A stretch of DNA of 64,000 bases from positions 469,501-533,500 of the forward strand of contig NZ_CP017024.1 in NCBI RefSeq assembly GCF_014522265.1. The letters are read 5' to 3'. Every line of letters starts with the position of its first letter. Position 1 is the first letter of the stretch. Made by a program: the position numbers and the translations under genes. Source of the stretch: Pseudomonas oryzihabitans (GTDB taxonomy: Bacteria; Pseudomonadota; Gammaproteobacteria; Pseudomonadales; Pseudomonadaceae). Below are positions 42,623-52,282 of the stretch, piece after piece. The notes below the pieces were generated by a model. It was not told the DNA's origin and did no database searches. It saw only the letters and a program-made list of their open reading frames with translations.

Positions 42623-43429
42623 CTAGTAGCCCGCGGCGCTGTGATCCACGGTGAAGGCATGCTGTTGCAGACGCGAGACACCGGTCTCCAGATTGCCGTC
42701 GGGCAACAGGCGCAACCAGCGATAGCCCGGGGCCTGATCGCCCGCCTTGAAGTCCTGGCTGCCCGGCTCGAATTGCAGGCCGGTGGACGGCGAGGCCAGC
42801 AGGCGCACGCCGTTGCGCAGCTGATCGAACTCCTGGTGGATGTGCCCCCAGAGCACCACCTTGACCTGGGGATGGCGATCCAGCACGGCAAACAGCTCGT
42901 CCGCCCGGTGCAGGCCCAGGGGCTCCATCCAGCCACACCCCACGGGTACCGGATGATGGTGCAGGCAGATCAGTGCCGGACGCTCGGGCGCGGCACTCAG
43001 GGCCTCGTCCAGGGTCACCAGCTGCGCCTGCTCCAGCTCGCCGAAGACGCAGCCGCGCACGGTGCTGTCGAGCAGAATCAAGCGCCAGGCGCCCAGGTCG
43101 GTGACGGTTTCCAGGAAATCGCGATTGCCACAGGCCTTGGCCATGGGCACGTTCTCGTCGTGGTTGCCAGCCAGCCAGCGCATGGGCGCATCGAGCGGTT
43201 CGGTCAGCTCGCAGAAGCGTTGATAGGACGCCACGGAGCCGTCCTGGGAGAGATCACCGCTGGCCAGCAGCAGATCGATGCGTGGCTGCTCCCGGACCAC
43301 CTGGGCCACCACCTGCTGCAGGCTGGCTGCCGTATCGATACCCAACAACCGACCATTGGCGCGCGCAAACAGATGGCTATCGGTCAATTGGACGACGAGG
43401 GGAGCGTTGACACTATCCGGCAAACTCAC
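42623..43429 (-). CDS. cpdA: 3',5'-cyclic-AMP phosphodiesterase CpdA
   Basis: A 268-residue metallophosphatase from the GTG at 43429, chosen because AGGAGG lies 5 nt upstream; the ATG at 43447 would add 6 residues without a good SD. Binuclear-metal motifs: VQLTDSHLF, ASGDLSQDG, GNHDENVP, CLHHHPVP and GHIHQE. It lowers cAMP and so tunes CRP/Vfr activity, relevant to the CRP-type site at 16749. A 16-bp palindrome (43480-43495) lies upstream. The stop is followed by a 9-bp tandem duplicate that repeats GGCTACTAG. Confidence 0.92.
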   Translation of the reverse strand: MSLPDSVNAPLVVQLTDSHLFARANGRLLGIDTAASLQQVVAQVVREQPRIDLLLASGDLSQDGSVASYQRFCELTEPLDAPMRWLAGNHDENVPMAKACGNRDFLETVTDLGAWRLILLDSTVRGCVFGELEQAQLVTLDEALSAAPERPALICLHHHPVPVGCGWMEPLGLHRADELFAVLDRHPQVKVVLWGHIHQEFDQLRNGVRLLASPSTGLQFEPGSQDFKAGDQAPGYRWLRLLPDGNLETGVSRLQQHAFTVDHSAAGY

Positions 43430-43479
43430 CAAAGCCTCCTGGGGCATAAGGGGACAACGAGCGCAGGCAGGGTGCAGAA

Positions 43480-43495
43480 AAGTTCCCGGGAACTT
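43480..43495. promoter_or_regulatory. Perfect 16-bp palindrome upstream of cpdA
   Basis: AAGTTCCCGGGAACTT is a perfect palindrome 51-66 bp upstream of the cpdA GTG, in a 140-nt gap shared with the DUF1249 gene. It has no loop, so a protein-binding site is more likely than a hairpin. I do not recognise the factor. Confidence 0.45.
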
Positions 43496-43569
43496 GCGTG
43501 CATGCTTCACATTTTCGCAGCTTGCACCGTGCGAGGGAAGCTACGGCTGTCAGCGTTGCGCTCCAATGC

Positions 43570-44025
43570 TCATCGCTGCAGGATAGGTTCAGCTTCGTGG
43601 CCACAGGCCAGGCAGTGACTCAGCCACTCACCGAGAAACAGATTCAGCTGACTCTTTTCGTCAGGCTGATACATGGCCCGATTGGGGTAGGGATAGCGCC
43701 CGAGCAGGTGCCGGGAGGCCCCGGCCGACACCACTTCCGCCATCCGCGCATCGTGATAGACGCGCACTTCCAGTTCGGGCACCGGCAACCAGGGCAGCCC
43801 CAGTTCCTGACGCACCCGCAAGACCGTCGTATAGGGACAGGCCTCGGTGACTTCCAAGGCGAGCACGCCCAGTGGGCGCTCGCCTTGCGACAACATGACG
43901 CGGCGCGACACCACGGCTTCGCGCATCTTGGGCAGAAGCCGCATCAGCCGCACGTAGTTGGCCTCGCACGTGGCCTGCAGGCCCGGCAGGTCAACTCGAT
44001 AGCGATCTCGCAGTTTCAGCCCCAT
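43570..44025 (-). CDS. DUF1249 family protein
   Basis: A 151-residue cytoplasmic protein from the ATG at 44025, which overlaps the nudF stop by 10 nt. LKLRDRYRVDLPGLQATCEANYVRLMRLLPKM and PELEVRVYHDARMAEVVSAG are DUF1249 hallmarks; the C-terminus has CLACGHEAE. Function unknown, but it sits downstream of nudF in pseudomonads and E. coli (yqiB next to nudF), suggesting a linked role. Confidence 0.88.
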   Translation of the reverse strand: MGLKLRDRYRVDLPGLQATCEANYVRLMRLLPKMREAVVSRRVMLSQGERPLGVLALEVTEACPYTTVLRVRQELGLPWLPVPELEVRVYHDARMAEVVSAGASRHLLGRYPYPNRAMYQPDEKSQLNLFLGEWLSHCLACGHEAEPILQR

Positions 44026-44636
44026 AACCCCCGTACCTCGGCGCGATTGAGCGCCAACCATTGCAGGGCGATGATAGCCGCTGCGTTATTGATTCGACCG
44101 TCGCGAACCCCGGCCAGTGCCTCGTCCAGCGACCAGACATGGACGCGAATGTCCTCGCCCTCCTCTTCCAGGCCATGGACGCCACCGGCATCCGCGGTGC
44201 TGCAGCGACCCAGGTAGAGATAGACCTGTTCGTCGCTGCCGCCGGGCGAGGGGAAGTAGGTGGAGATGGGCCAGAGCGATTGCAAGGTCAGCCCGGCTTC
44301 TTCCTCGGCTTCCCGATGAGCGACCGCCTCGACGGCCTCGCCCTGCTTGTCCACCAAGCCTGCCACCGGCTCAAGCAGCCAGGGATGAGCGGTCTTTTCC
44401 ATGACGCCGACGCGAAACTGCTCGATCAGCACCACCTCGTCGCGCGCGGCGTCGTAGGGCAGCACGCAGACGGCATCGGGACGCACGAAGACCTCGCGTT
44501 CCAGTTCCGGCCCCAGGGCCCCGGAGAACTGGCGGTGGCGCAGCCGGAAGCGGGCCATGCGGTAGAAGCCCTGGAAGCAGATCTCGCGGCTCAGGATTTC
44601 AACGGCGGGCGCCTGGGATTCGTTGGCTTCGGTCAT
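44016..44636 (-). CDS. nudF: ADP-ribose diphosphatase (Nudix hydrolase)
   Basis: A 206-residue Nudix enzyme. The Nudix box is GLVDKQGEAVEAVAHREA followed by EEEAGL, complete with its metal-binding glutamates. Upstream VLIEQFRVGVMEKTAHPWLLEPVAG is typical of NudF (AspP), which cleaves ADP-ribose to AMP and ribose-5-phosphate. The neighbours DUF1249 and cpdA follow on the same strand, the E. coli nudF-yqiB-cpdA-yqiA-parE order. Confidence 0.93.
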   Translation of the reverse strand: MTEANESQAPAVEILSREICFQGFYRMARFRLRHRQFSGALGPELEREVFVRPDAVCVLPYDAARDEVVLIEQFRVGVMEKTAHPWLLEPVAGLVDKQGEAVEAVAHREAEEEAGLTLQSLWPISTYFPSPGGSDEQVYLYLGRCSTADAGGVHGLEEEGEDIRVHVWSLDEALAGVRDGRINNAAAIIALQWLALNRAEVRGLWG

Positions 44637-44821
44637 GGGCGCTCCAGCGCTGAATGAAGGTGATCAGCTCATCCTAGCGTGCCCCCGCGCTCGTGCAGCC
44701 CCTGGCGCGCCAAGTCGCGAAAGGGACAACAAGCCGGGAAACCTCCGGCCACCCCTGGCAAACTTATGGAGCCAGACGGGTTCGAAAGCCGTCGTTCTCT
44801 GTTTCCATGACAAGGAATCCC

Positions 44822-45571
44822 ATGCCTATCCGCCCGCTCCTCCTGCTCGCCGGCCTGCTGCTCGGTGGTTGCCAAAGCGTCTTCGGCCCCAACCTGGACA
44901 AACCCCTCACGCCTCGCCACCAGGCCTGGGAGCACCGCCCCGCCGGCTGCCAGGGCGAAGACTGCCCGCTGATCAACATCGACTACGTGGAATTCGGCGA
45001 CCCGGCGCTGGACGCCCTGGTGCAGCGGCACCTGCTGGGCCTGGCCCGCGCCGAGCCGGGTGCGCCCATCCCGGCTTCGCTGGAGAGCTACGAGCGGGAC
45101 TTCCTCGCCAAGGCGCAGCCACGCTGGAGCAGCTATCTGCAGGCCAAGGTGCGTGAACAGCATGACGGCCTGGTGATCATCGAGTTCTCCAGCTACCTGG
45201 CCAATGGCGGTGCCCATGGTCTGGCCGGCCGTGACTTCGTCACCTGGGATCGCCATCTCGACCGGCAGATCACCCTGGGCGACATGCTGGTGCCGGGGCA
45301 GGAAGCCGAGTTCTGGCGGCTGGCGCAGCTGTCGCGCGAGGCCTGGATGGTCAGCAACAACGTCGGCGATGCCGACTTCCGCCAGCAGTGGCCCTTCCTC
45401 AAGACCAACAACGTGGCCCTGGACTTCGGCGCCCTGACGCTTAAGTACGACATCGGCAGCATCGCCCCCTACGCCATGGGCCATCCGGAGCTGAAGATCC
45501 CTTATCCCAAGCTCAATGGCATCCTCAAGGGCGAGTATTTCCCGGGGCGGGGCAAGGCGCGGCAGCCGTAG
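44822..45571 (+). CDS. DUF3298/DUF4163 domain lipoprotein (RsiV-like)
   Basis: A 249-residue lipoprotein from the ATG at 44822 (AAGGAA upstream); lipobox LLLGGC. EFSSYLANGGAHGLAGRDFVTWD and DRQITLGDMLVPGQEAEFW are the DUF3298 pattern, seen in RsiV and other exported proteins. Two cysteines (GCQGEDC) lie near residue 45. Function unknown. It is divergent from nudF across 185 nt. Confidence 0.85.
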   Translation: MPIRPLLLLAGLLLGGCQSVFGPNLDKPLTPRHQAWEHRPAGCQGEDCPLINIDYVEFGDPALDALVQRHLLGLARAEPGAPIPASLESYERDFLAKAQPRWSSYLQAKVREQHDGLVIIEFSSYLANGGAHGLAGRDFVTWDRHLDRQITLGDMLVPGQEAEFWRLAQLSREAWMVSNNVGDADFRQQWPFLKTNNVALDFGALTLKYDIGSIAPYAMGHPELKIPYPKLNGILKGEYFPGRGKARQP

Positions 45572-45610
45572 GACCTGGTCAACCGAAATCATCTGCTGCA
45601 AGCGGGTTTG

Positions 45611-45688
45611 ATCGCGGCCATGGGCCGCTCCTACAGCGGACTCAATCTTCTGTAGGAGCGGCCGCATCACCGGATCCATGGCCGCGAT
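45611..45688. repeat. REP doublet with GC-rich tail
   Basis: ATCGCGGCCATG and CATGGCCGCGAT (45611-45622 and 45677-45688) flank GGCCGCTCCTACAG and its complement (45623-45636, 45650-45663), the standard Pseudomonas REP pair. It is followed by CCCTCCCCCGCACGCGGGAGAGGG, another common Pseudomonas hairpin, around 45704-45726. Confidence 0.85.
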
Positions 45689-45735
45689 ACCCCCACCCCA
45701 ACCCTCCCCCGCACGCGGGAGAGGGGGCAGTTAGG

Positions 45736-45767
45736 CGTAGGTTGGGTTGAGCGCAGCGAAGCCCAAC
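45736..45767. repeat. GTTGGGCTTCGCTGCGCTCA-type repeat, copy 1
   Basis: CGTAGGTTGGGTTGAGCGCAGCGAAGCCCAAC class repeat, widespread in gammaproteobacterial intergenic DNA. It lies just before the stop of the CytX-like gene, in inverted orientation to copy 2 at 47101-47133, so the pair brackets that gene. Confidence 0.75.
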
Positions 45768-45777
45768 AGGCCGGCCC

Positions 45778-47040
45778 CTAAACCCGCTTCAATCCGAGCA
45801 GCGCCTGCGCGGCGCCAGCCACCACGATGGCTGGCAGGGTCGCGCCCCAGGCGGGGAGCAGGGTCGGCAGCAGGTGGTAGACGGCCACGCCCAGGGCCCA
45901 GGCGATCAGGGATTCCAGGCGCAACGCCCGTACCCGCTGCGGAGCCTTGCGGCGGCGCAGCAGGAAGTGATCCACCAGCACCACGCCGAACAGCGGGGCG
46001 AACACCGAGCCGATCAGCAGCAGGAAGTGTTCGTACTGGGCCAGGGGCACCAGCAGCGCCAGCAGGGTGCAGAGGATGCCGATAGCCAGGGTCAGCTGCC
46101 AGATCTTCACCTGGGCCAGGAAACCCGTCGCCACCGCCGCCGAGTGATAGGCGGCAAAGGCGTTTTCCGATTCGTCCAGCAGGATCAGCAGCAGCGGCAG
46201 GCCCAGGCCGGCCACGGCCAGGGCGCGCAGCAGGGCGTCGGCTTCACCGCCGCTGGCGAAAGCCAGGGTGTAGGCGAAGCCCAGGCCCATCAGCCAGAGG
46301 TTGCCACAGAAATAGCCCAGCATGACGCCGCGCCCGGCGCTACGCCCGGTGCGGGCGAAGCGGGTGTAGTCGGCGATCACCGGTAGCCACGACAGCGGCA
46401 TGGCCACCACCAGGTCGAAGCCCAGGGCCTGGGTCAGGGAGCCGTCGCCCGAACGCTGCCAGAGCGCGGCCAAGTCGGCGCGCAGGAAGAGGTCCAGGGT
46501 CAGCCAGGTGCAGGCCCCGAGCAGCAGCCAGATGCCCCAGCGGCTGAGGAAACGGCGCACGAAGGTCAGCGGACCGGCCACCGCCAGGGCCGTGGCCAGG
46601 GCGCCGAAGACCAGGGTCCAGAGCACCGGCGAGGCCCAGCTCTGCAGGCCCCAGCTGCCCAGCAGCACACTGGCAGCCTCGCGCATCACCACCAGTTCGA
46701 AGGCGCCCCAGCCGATCAGCTGGGTGATGTTGAGCACCGCCGGCAACAGCGCGCCGCGCTGGCCGAGGCTCTGGCCCAGGGCGCTCATGCCGGCCAGGCC
46801 GGTATCGCTGCCCACCAGGCCGGCGGCCGCCAGCAGCAGCACCCCGACCCCGGTGCCGAGCACCAGCACCAGCAGGCCATCGGCCAGGCCGAGGCCGGGT
46901 GCCAGCAACGCGCCGGCCTGGGCCACCATGAGACCGATGCCCAGGGAGAACCAGAGGGTGAAGAGATCGCGCCCGCCAAGGATGCGGCGGTCCGCCGGAA
47001 CGGGGATGGTGGGGGTATAGAGGCCGGGGGCCTGGGCCAT
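45778..47040 (-). CDS. cytX: Putative hydroxymethylpyrimidine transporter CytX (NCS1 family)
   Basis: A 420-residue inner-membrane protein from the ATG at 47040, with about 12 hydrophobic segments. The NCS1 start RRILGGRDLFTLWFSLGIGLMV and VAMPLSWLPVIADYTRFAR fit CytX, a thiamine-precursor permease often under TPP control. It lies 97 nt downstream of thiC on the same strand and so could be co-transcribed under the TPP riboswitch. It is bracketed by inverted GTTGGGCTTCG repeats, a sign that the gene may have been inserted between the DUF3298 gene and thiC. Confidence 0.82.
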   Translation of the reverse strand: MAQAPGLYTPTIPVPADRRILGGRDLFTLWFSLGIGLMVAQAGALLAPGLGLADGLLVLVLGTGVGVLLLAAAGLVGSDTGLAGMSALGQSLGQRGALLPAVLNITQLIGWGAFELVVMREAASVLLGSWGLQSWASPVLWTLVFGALATALAVAGPLTFVRRFLSRWGIWLLLGACTWLTLDLFLRADLAALWQRSGDGSLTQALGFDLVVAMPLSWLPVIADYTRFARTGRSAGRGVMLGYFCGNLWLMGLGFAYTLAFASGGEADALLRALAVAGLGLPLLLILLDESENAFAAYHSAAVATGFLAQVKIWQLTLAIGILCTLLALLVPLAQYEHFLLLIGSVFAPLFGVVLVDHFLLRRRKAPQRVRALRLESLIAWALGVAVYHLLPTLLPAWGATLPAIVVAGAAQALLGLKRV

Positions 47041-47100
47041 GATGGGTCTCGTGAGCAAGGGGTTGAGGACGCCCGACGTCGTGGGGTGACGCCGGGCATT

Positions 47101-47133
47101 GTTGGGCTTCGCTGCGCTCAGCGCCAACCTACG
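47101..47133. repeat. GTTGGGCTTCGCTGCGCTCA-type repeat, copy 2
   Basis: GTTGGGCTTCGCTGCGCTCA followed by GCGCCAACCTACG, between thiC and cytX. It is in inverted orientation to 45736-45767 and of the same family as the pair at 59290-59362. Confidence 0.75.
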
Positions 47134-47137
47134 GTCG

Positions 47138-49014
<1,877 letters not shown>

Positions 49015-49130
49015 CGAGGCTCTCCTGGTGGGCGCGTTGCCGAGGGAAGAACCTGGACGAAGGGTGGGCACGCAGGAAGAGGCAAGCCCGGACGGATGGC
49101 GACCACGGATGGAGACGGCGGACGCCCTCT

Positions 49131-49236
49131 TGTTCCCTACGCAGGTTGACGCACCGCCATGCGGCGCGCCTAGCCTGATCAGGTTCAACGGGATCCGGGA
49201 CTACCCGATCTCAGCGCCTCGTAGCGCACCCCGACA
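49131..49236 (-). promoter_or_regulatory. TPP riboswitch (THI element) upstream of thiC
   Basis: Read on the minus strand, the region has GGGGTGC near its 5' end, the core CGCTGAGATCGGG, the conserved GAACCTGATCAGGCTAG, and TGCGTAGGGAACA at the 3' end. These are the P2, J and P4/P5 consensus segments of the thiamin-pyrophosphate riboswitch. It starts near 49236 and leaves about 115 nt before the thiC ATG. It would lower thiC (and probably cytX) expression when TPP is plentiful. Confidence 0.95.
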
Positions 49237-49352
49237 AGAACGTGGCCAGTGTAAACCCAGAGCGGCAGAAACTTCGACCGCTATTTCCTCTCCTATGGCG
49301 GATTCGGACGAAGCCACTACACTGGCGCGGTCCCTCAAGGAAGGCTCCAAGA

Positions 49353-50849
49353 ATGCGAAGATTCCTGCTGCTCGCGGCGCTCTGCAGCACGGCCGGGCTG
49401 GCCCAGGCCCAGGTCGCCGGCAATGGCCTGCTCGACGTCTACCGCGAAGCGCTGGACAACAATGCCGACCTCGCCGCCGAACGCGCCGGGCTTGGCGCCC
49501 AGCGCGAGGCGGTGCCCCAGGCGCGCGCCGGCCTGCTGCCGCAGATCGGGCTCGGTGCCCAGTTCAACGACACCCATACCAGCCTGCAGCTCAAGGACAA
49601 TCCGGCGCTGGGCGTCCAGGGTGGCCGCTACAGCAGCGATCGCAGCAGCCAGCTGATCCAGGCGACCCTCAGCCAGCCACTGTTCCGCGCCGATCGCTGG
49701 TTCCAGCTCAAGGCGGCCAAGGCCGCCACCGAGCAGGCCGAGCTGCAGTTTTCCGCCGCCCAGCAGCAGCTCATCCTGCAGACCGCCGAGGGCTATTTCA
49801 GCGCCCTGCGCGCCCAGGACGCCCTGGCCACTGCTCGCGCCGAGGAAAAGGCGCTGTACCGTCAGCTGGACCAGTCCCGCGAGCGTTACAAGGTCGGCCT
49901 GACCGACGACACCGACGTGCTCCAGGCCCAGGCCAGCTTCGACAACGCCCAGGCCAACCGCTCCCAGAGCGAGCAGCAGGTGGCCGACGCCTTCCAGGCC
50001 CTGACCCGGCTGACCGATCGCGACTATGGCAGCATCGCCGGTATCCGCCACGACCTGCCGATCCTGCCGCCACAACCCAACGATGCCCGCCAGTGGGTGG
50101 ACACCGCCATGCGCCAGAATCTGCAATTGCTGGCTGCCGGCCAGGGTGTCAATGCGGCCCAGGAAACCCTGCGCCAGCGTCGCGCCGGGCACCTGCCGAC
50201 GGTGGATGCGGTGGCGCGCTACAGCCACAGCGACAACGATGCGGTGAATCTGCCCAACGCCGAGCAGCTGTCCCTGTTCGGCAGCCCGGTCAACAGCCGC
50301 AGCATCGGTATCCAGGTCGAGGTGCCGCTGTACAGCGGCGGCGCCACCAGCTCCCAGGCGCGTCAGGCCTACCAGCAGCTGGACCGCAGTGAGCAGCAGC
50401 AGGAAAGCCTGCGCCGCCAGGTGGTGCAGAACACCCGCAACGCCCATCGGGCGATCAACACCGACATCGAGCAGGTGCGCGCCCGACGGCTGTCCATCGC
50501 CTCCAGCCAGCGCGCCCTGAGAGCCACTGAGATCGCCTACCAGGTGGGCAGCCGTACCATCGTCGACGTGCTCGACGCCCAGCGGCTGCTGTACAACGCC
50601 GTGCGCCAGTACAACGACGCCCGCTACAACTACATCCTGGACACTCTGAGACTCAAGCAGGCGGCCGGCACCCTGGCGCCCAACGACCTGCTGGCCCTGT
50701 CCGGCTATCTCGATCCCCACTACGACCCGGATCGCGACTTCCTGCCGCCGGACCTGGCCAAGACCCGCGCCGACGTCCTGCCGGCACGTTCCGCTCAGGG
50801 CTTGAGCAGTCCGTCGAGCCCGGAGAGCAGGCGCTCCAGCGCGCCCTGA
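49353..50849 (+). CDS. tolC: TolC-family outer-membrane efflux protein
   Basis: A 498-residue protein from the ATG at 49353 (AAGGAAGG upstream). The signal peptide is MRRFLLLAALCSTAGLAQAQ. Two OEP domains are visible, with LDVYREALDNNADLAAERA at the start and QLYNA-like VVDVLDAQRLLYNAVRQYNDARYNYILDTLRLKQAAG at the end of the second. It forms the exit channel for type I secretion and tripartite pumps. The last 55 nt overlap waaA tail to tail, giving an extra-long C-terminus (LPARSAQGLSSPSSPE). Confidence 0.93.
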   Translation: MRRFLLLAALCSTAGLAQAQVAGNGLLDVYREALDNNADLAAERAGLGAQREAVPQARAGLLPQIGLGAQFNDTHTSLQLKDNPALGVQGGRYSSDRSSQLIQATLSQPLFRADRWFQLKAAKAATEQAELQFSAAQQQLILQTAEGYFSALRAQDALATARAEEKALYRQLDQSRERYKVGLTDDTDVLQAQASFDNAQANRSQSEQQVADAFQALTRLTDRDYGSIAGIRHDLPILPPQPNDARQWVDTAMRQNLQLLAAGQGVNAAQETLRQRRAGHLPTVDAVARYSHSDNDAVNLPNAEQLSLFGSPVNSRSIGIQVEVPLYSGGATSSQARQAYQQLDRSEQQQESLRRQVVQNTRNAHRAINTDIEQVRARRLSIASSQRALRATEIAYQVGSRTIVDVLDAQRLLYNAVRQYNDARYNYILDTLRLKQAAGTLAPNDLLALSGYLDPHYDPDRDFLPPDLAKTRADVLPARSAQGLSSPSSPESRRSSAP

Positions 50850-52060
50850 TTGGCGGCCAATACCGCCAGGCCCGCCTGACGACGCCGAGCGGCTTCCGCC
50901 GGTTCGGCCCAGAGCCGGGCCACGGCGGCAGCGATGGCCGAGGCTTCCGCTACTGTTTCCAAAGCGCCGGCGTCGCGCAACTGGGCGACGATGTCGAGGA
51001 AGTTGAATACGTGCGGTCCGCTGAGCACCGGCACGCCGAGAGCGGCCGGCTCGAGCGGGTTGTGCCCGCCGCGCTCGATCAGGCTGCCACCGACGAAGGC
51101 GACGTCGGCCAGGGCGTAGAGAAACAGCAGCTCGCCCATGGTGTCGCCCAGCAGGACCTGGGTCTGCGGTTGCACCGCCTCCCCCGTCGAGCGCTGGATC
51201 ACGCTGAAGCCTTCACCCCGCACCTCGCCCAGCACCTCGGGAAAGCGTTCGGGATGACGCGGCACCAGGATCAGCAGGGCATCGGGACGGGTGGCCAGCA
51301 GTTGGCGCTGGGCCTGGAGCAGGATCTCGTCTTCACCGGCATGGGTGCTGGCGGCGATCCACACCGGGCGACGGCCCCAGCCCTGGCGCAGCGCAGCCGC
51401 GCGCGCCGGCAGCTCGGGGTCGATGCGCAGGTCGAACTTGATGGAGCCGGTCACCGTGACCCGCTCGGCACGGGCACCGAGGGCGCGGAAGCGCTCGGCT
51501 TCCACCGGCGTCTGCACCGCCAGCCAGGCCAGCTCCGCCAGCATCGGCGCGGTCACCCCGCCCAGCTTGCCGTAGCCCCGGGCGGAGCGCTCGGACAGCC
51601 GGCCATTGGCCAGGGCGATGGGAATGTCGCGGCGCGCCGTCTGGTGAATGAGGTTGGGCCAGAGTTCGGTTTCCATCACCACCCCCAGGCTGGGCCGCAG
51701 GCGATCGAGGAAGCGTCCGGCCAGCCCCGGCAGGTCGTAGGGCAGATAACAGTGGTGGACGTCGCTGCCGAACAGGGCGCGAATGCGCTCCGAGCCGGTG
51801 GGCGTCATGCAGGTCACGGTGATCGGCAGCTGCGGATGGCGCTGGCGCAGCGCACGGATCACCGGCGCGGCGGCAATGCTCTCCCCCACCGACACCGCAT
51901 GCACCCAGATGCCGCCGGGCGGCACCTCTGGCAAGCCCAGCGCCAGGCGCTCGCCGATGCGTTGCCGATAGGCGGGAGCCTTGCGCCCGCGCCAGAGCAG
52001 GCGCAGCAGGATGAAGGGCAAGGCCAGGGTGAAGATCAGGCTATAGAGGGTACGGTTCAT
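50795..52060 (-). CDS. waaA: 3-deoxy-D-manno-octulosonic acid transferase
   Basis: A 421-residue enzyme from the ATG at 52060; in-frame upstream codons lack support. N-terminal membrane anchor NRTLYSLIFTLALPFILLRLLW, then GIWVHAVSVGESIAAAPVIRALR (the Kdo-transferase N-domain), VMETELWPNL, and the C-terminal GT-B domain GGSLIERGGHNPLEPAALGVPVLSGP. It adds Kdo to lipid A on the inner face of the inner membrane, an essential step. Its end overlaps the tolC 3' end by 55 nt on the other strand. Confidence 0.95.
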   Translation of the reverse strand: MNRTLYSLIFTLALPFILLRLLWRGRKAPAYRQRIGERLALGLPEVPPGGIWVHAVSVGESIAAAPVIRALRQRHPQLPITVTCMTPTGSERIRALFGSDVHHCYLPYDLPGLAGRFLDRLRPSLGVVMETELWPNLIHQTARRDIPIALANGRLSERSARGYGKLGGVTAPMLAELAWLAVQTPVEAERFRALGARAERVTVTGSIKFDLRIDPELPARAAALRQGWGRRPVWIAASTHAGEDEILLQAQRQLLATRPDALLILVPRHPERFPEVLGEVRGEGFSVIQRSTGEAVQPQTQVLLGDTMGELLFLYALADVAFVGGSLIERGGHNPLEPAALGVPVLSGPHVFNFLDIVAQLRDAGALETVAEASAIAAAVARLWAEPAEAARRRQAGLAVLAANQGALERLLSGLDGLLKP

Positions 52061-52108
52061 GGCGGCAGAGCTTAATGAAGCTATGCCGCCAGTGCGAGCC
52101 CGTTCCAA

Positions 52109-52282
52109 GGCTTTGTCTGAAAAGTGCCTGCACTCGGTCAGGCGGCGTTAAAAATCCGCTGGATCGCCAGCCCGGCCGGAATGCTCATTTACCACTCGTA
52201 AACCCGAGCGCGGGTCCGATCCGCTCCCTCACGGACTTTTGCCTTGCCTGACCTTCGCTCGGCGACTTTTCAGACAAGCCTT
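52109..52282. repeat. 173-bp near-palindromic repeat, copy B
   Basis: The second copy of the element at 14298-14470, same plus-strand orientation, about 88 % identical by eye. Terminal inverted repeats: GCTTTGTCTGAAAAGT on the left and ACTTTTCAGACAAGC on the right. The right end overlaps the stop codon (TTA on plus, 52281-52283) of the minus-strand dehydratase, and the left end is 48 nt from the waaA start. As in copy A, one end meets the stop codon of a gene. No ORF. Confidence 0.8.

Noticed and set aside
43497-43515. Vfr site upstream of cpdA (TCACAT half-site)
   Set aside because: Only one half-site is present; the other arm has no match to TGTGA.
45704-45726. CRISPR-like or tandem repeat in the GC-rich stretch near 45.7 kb
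   Set aside because: It is a single hairpin, CCCTCCCCCGC ... GCGGGAGAGGG, of a known Pseudomonas intergenic type, without spacers.
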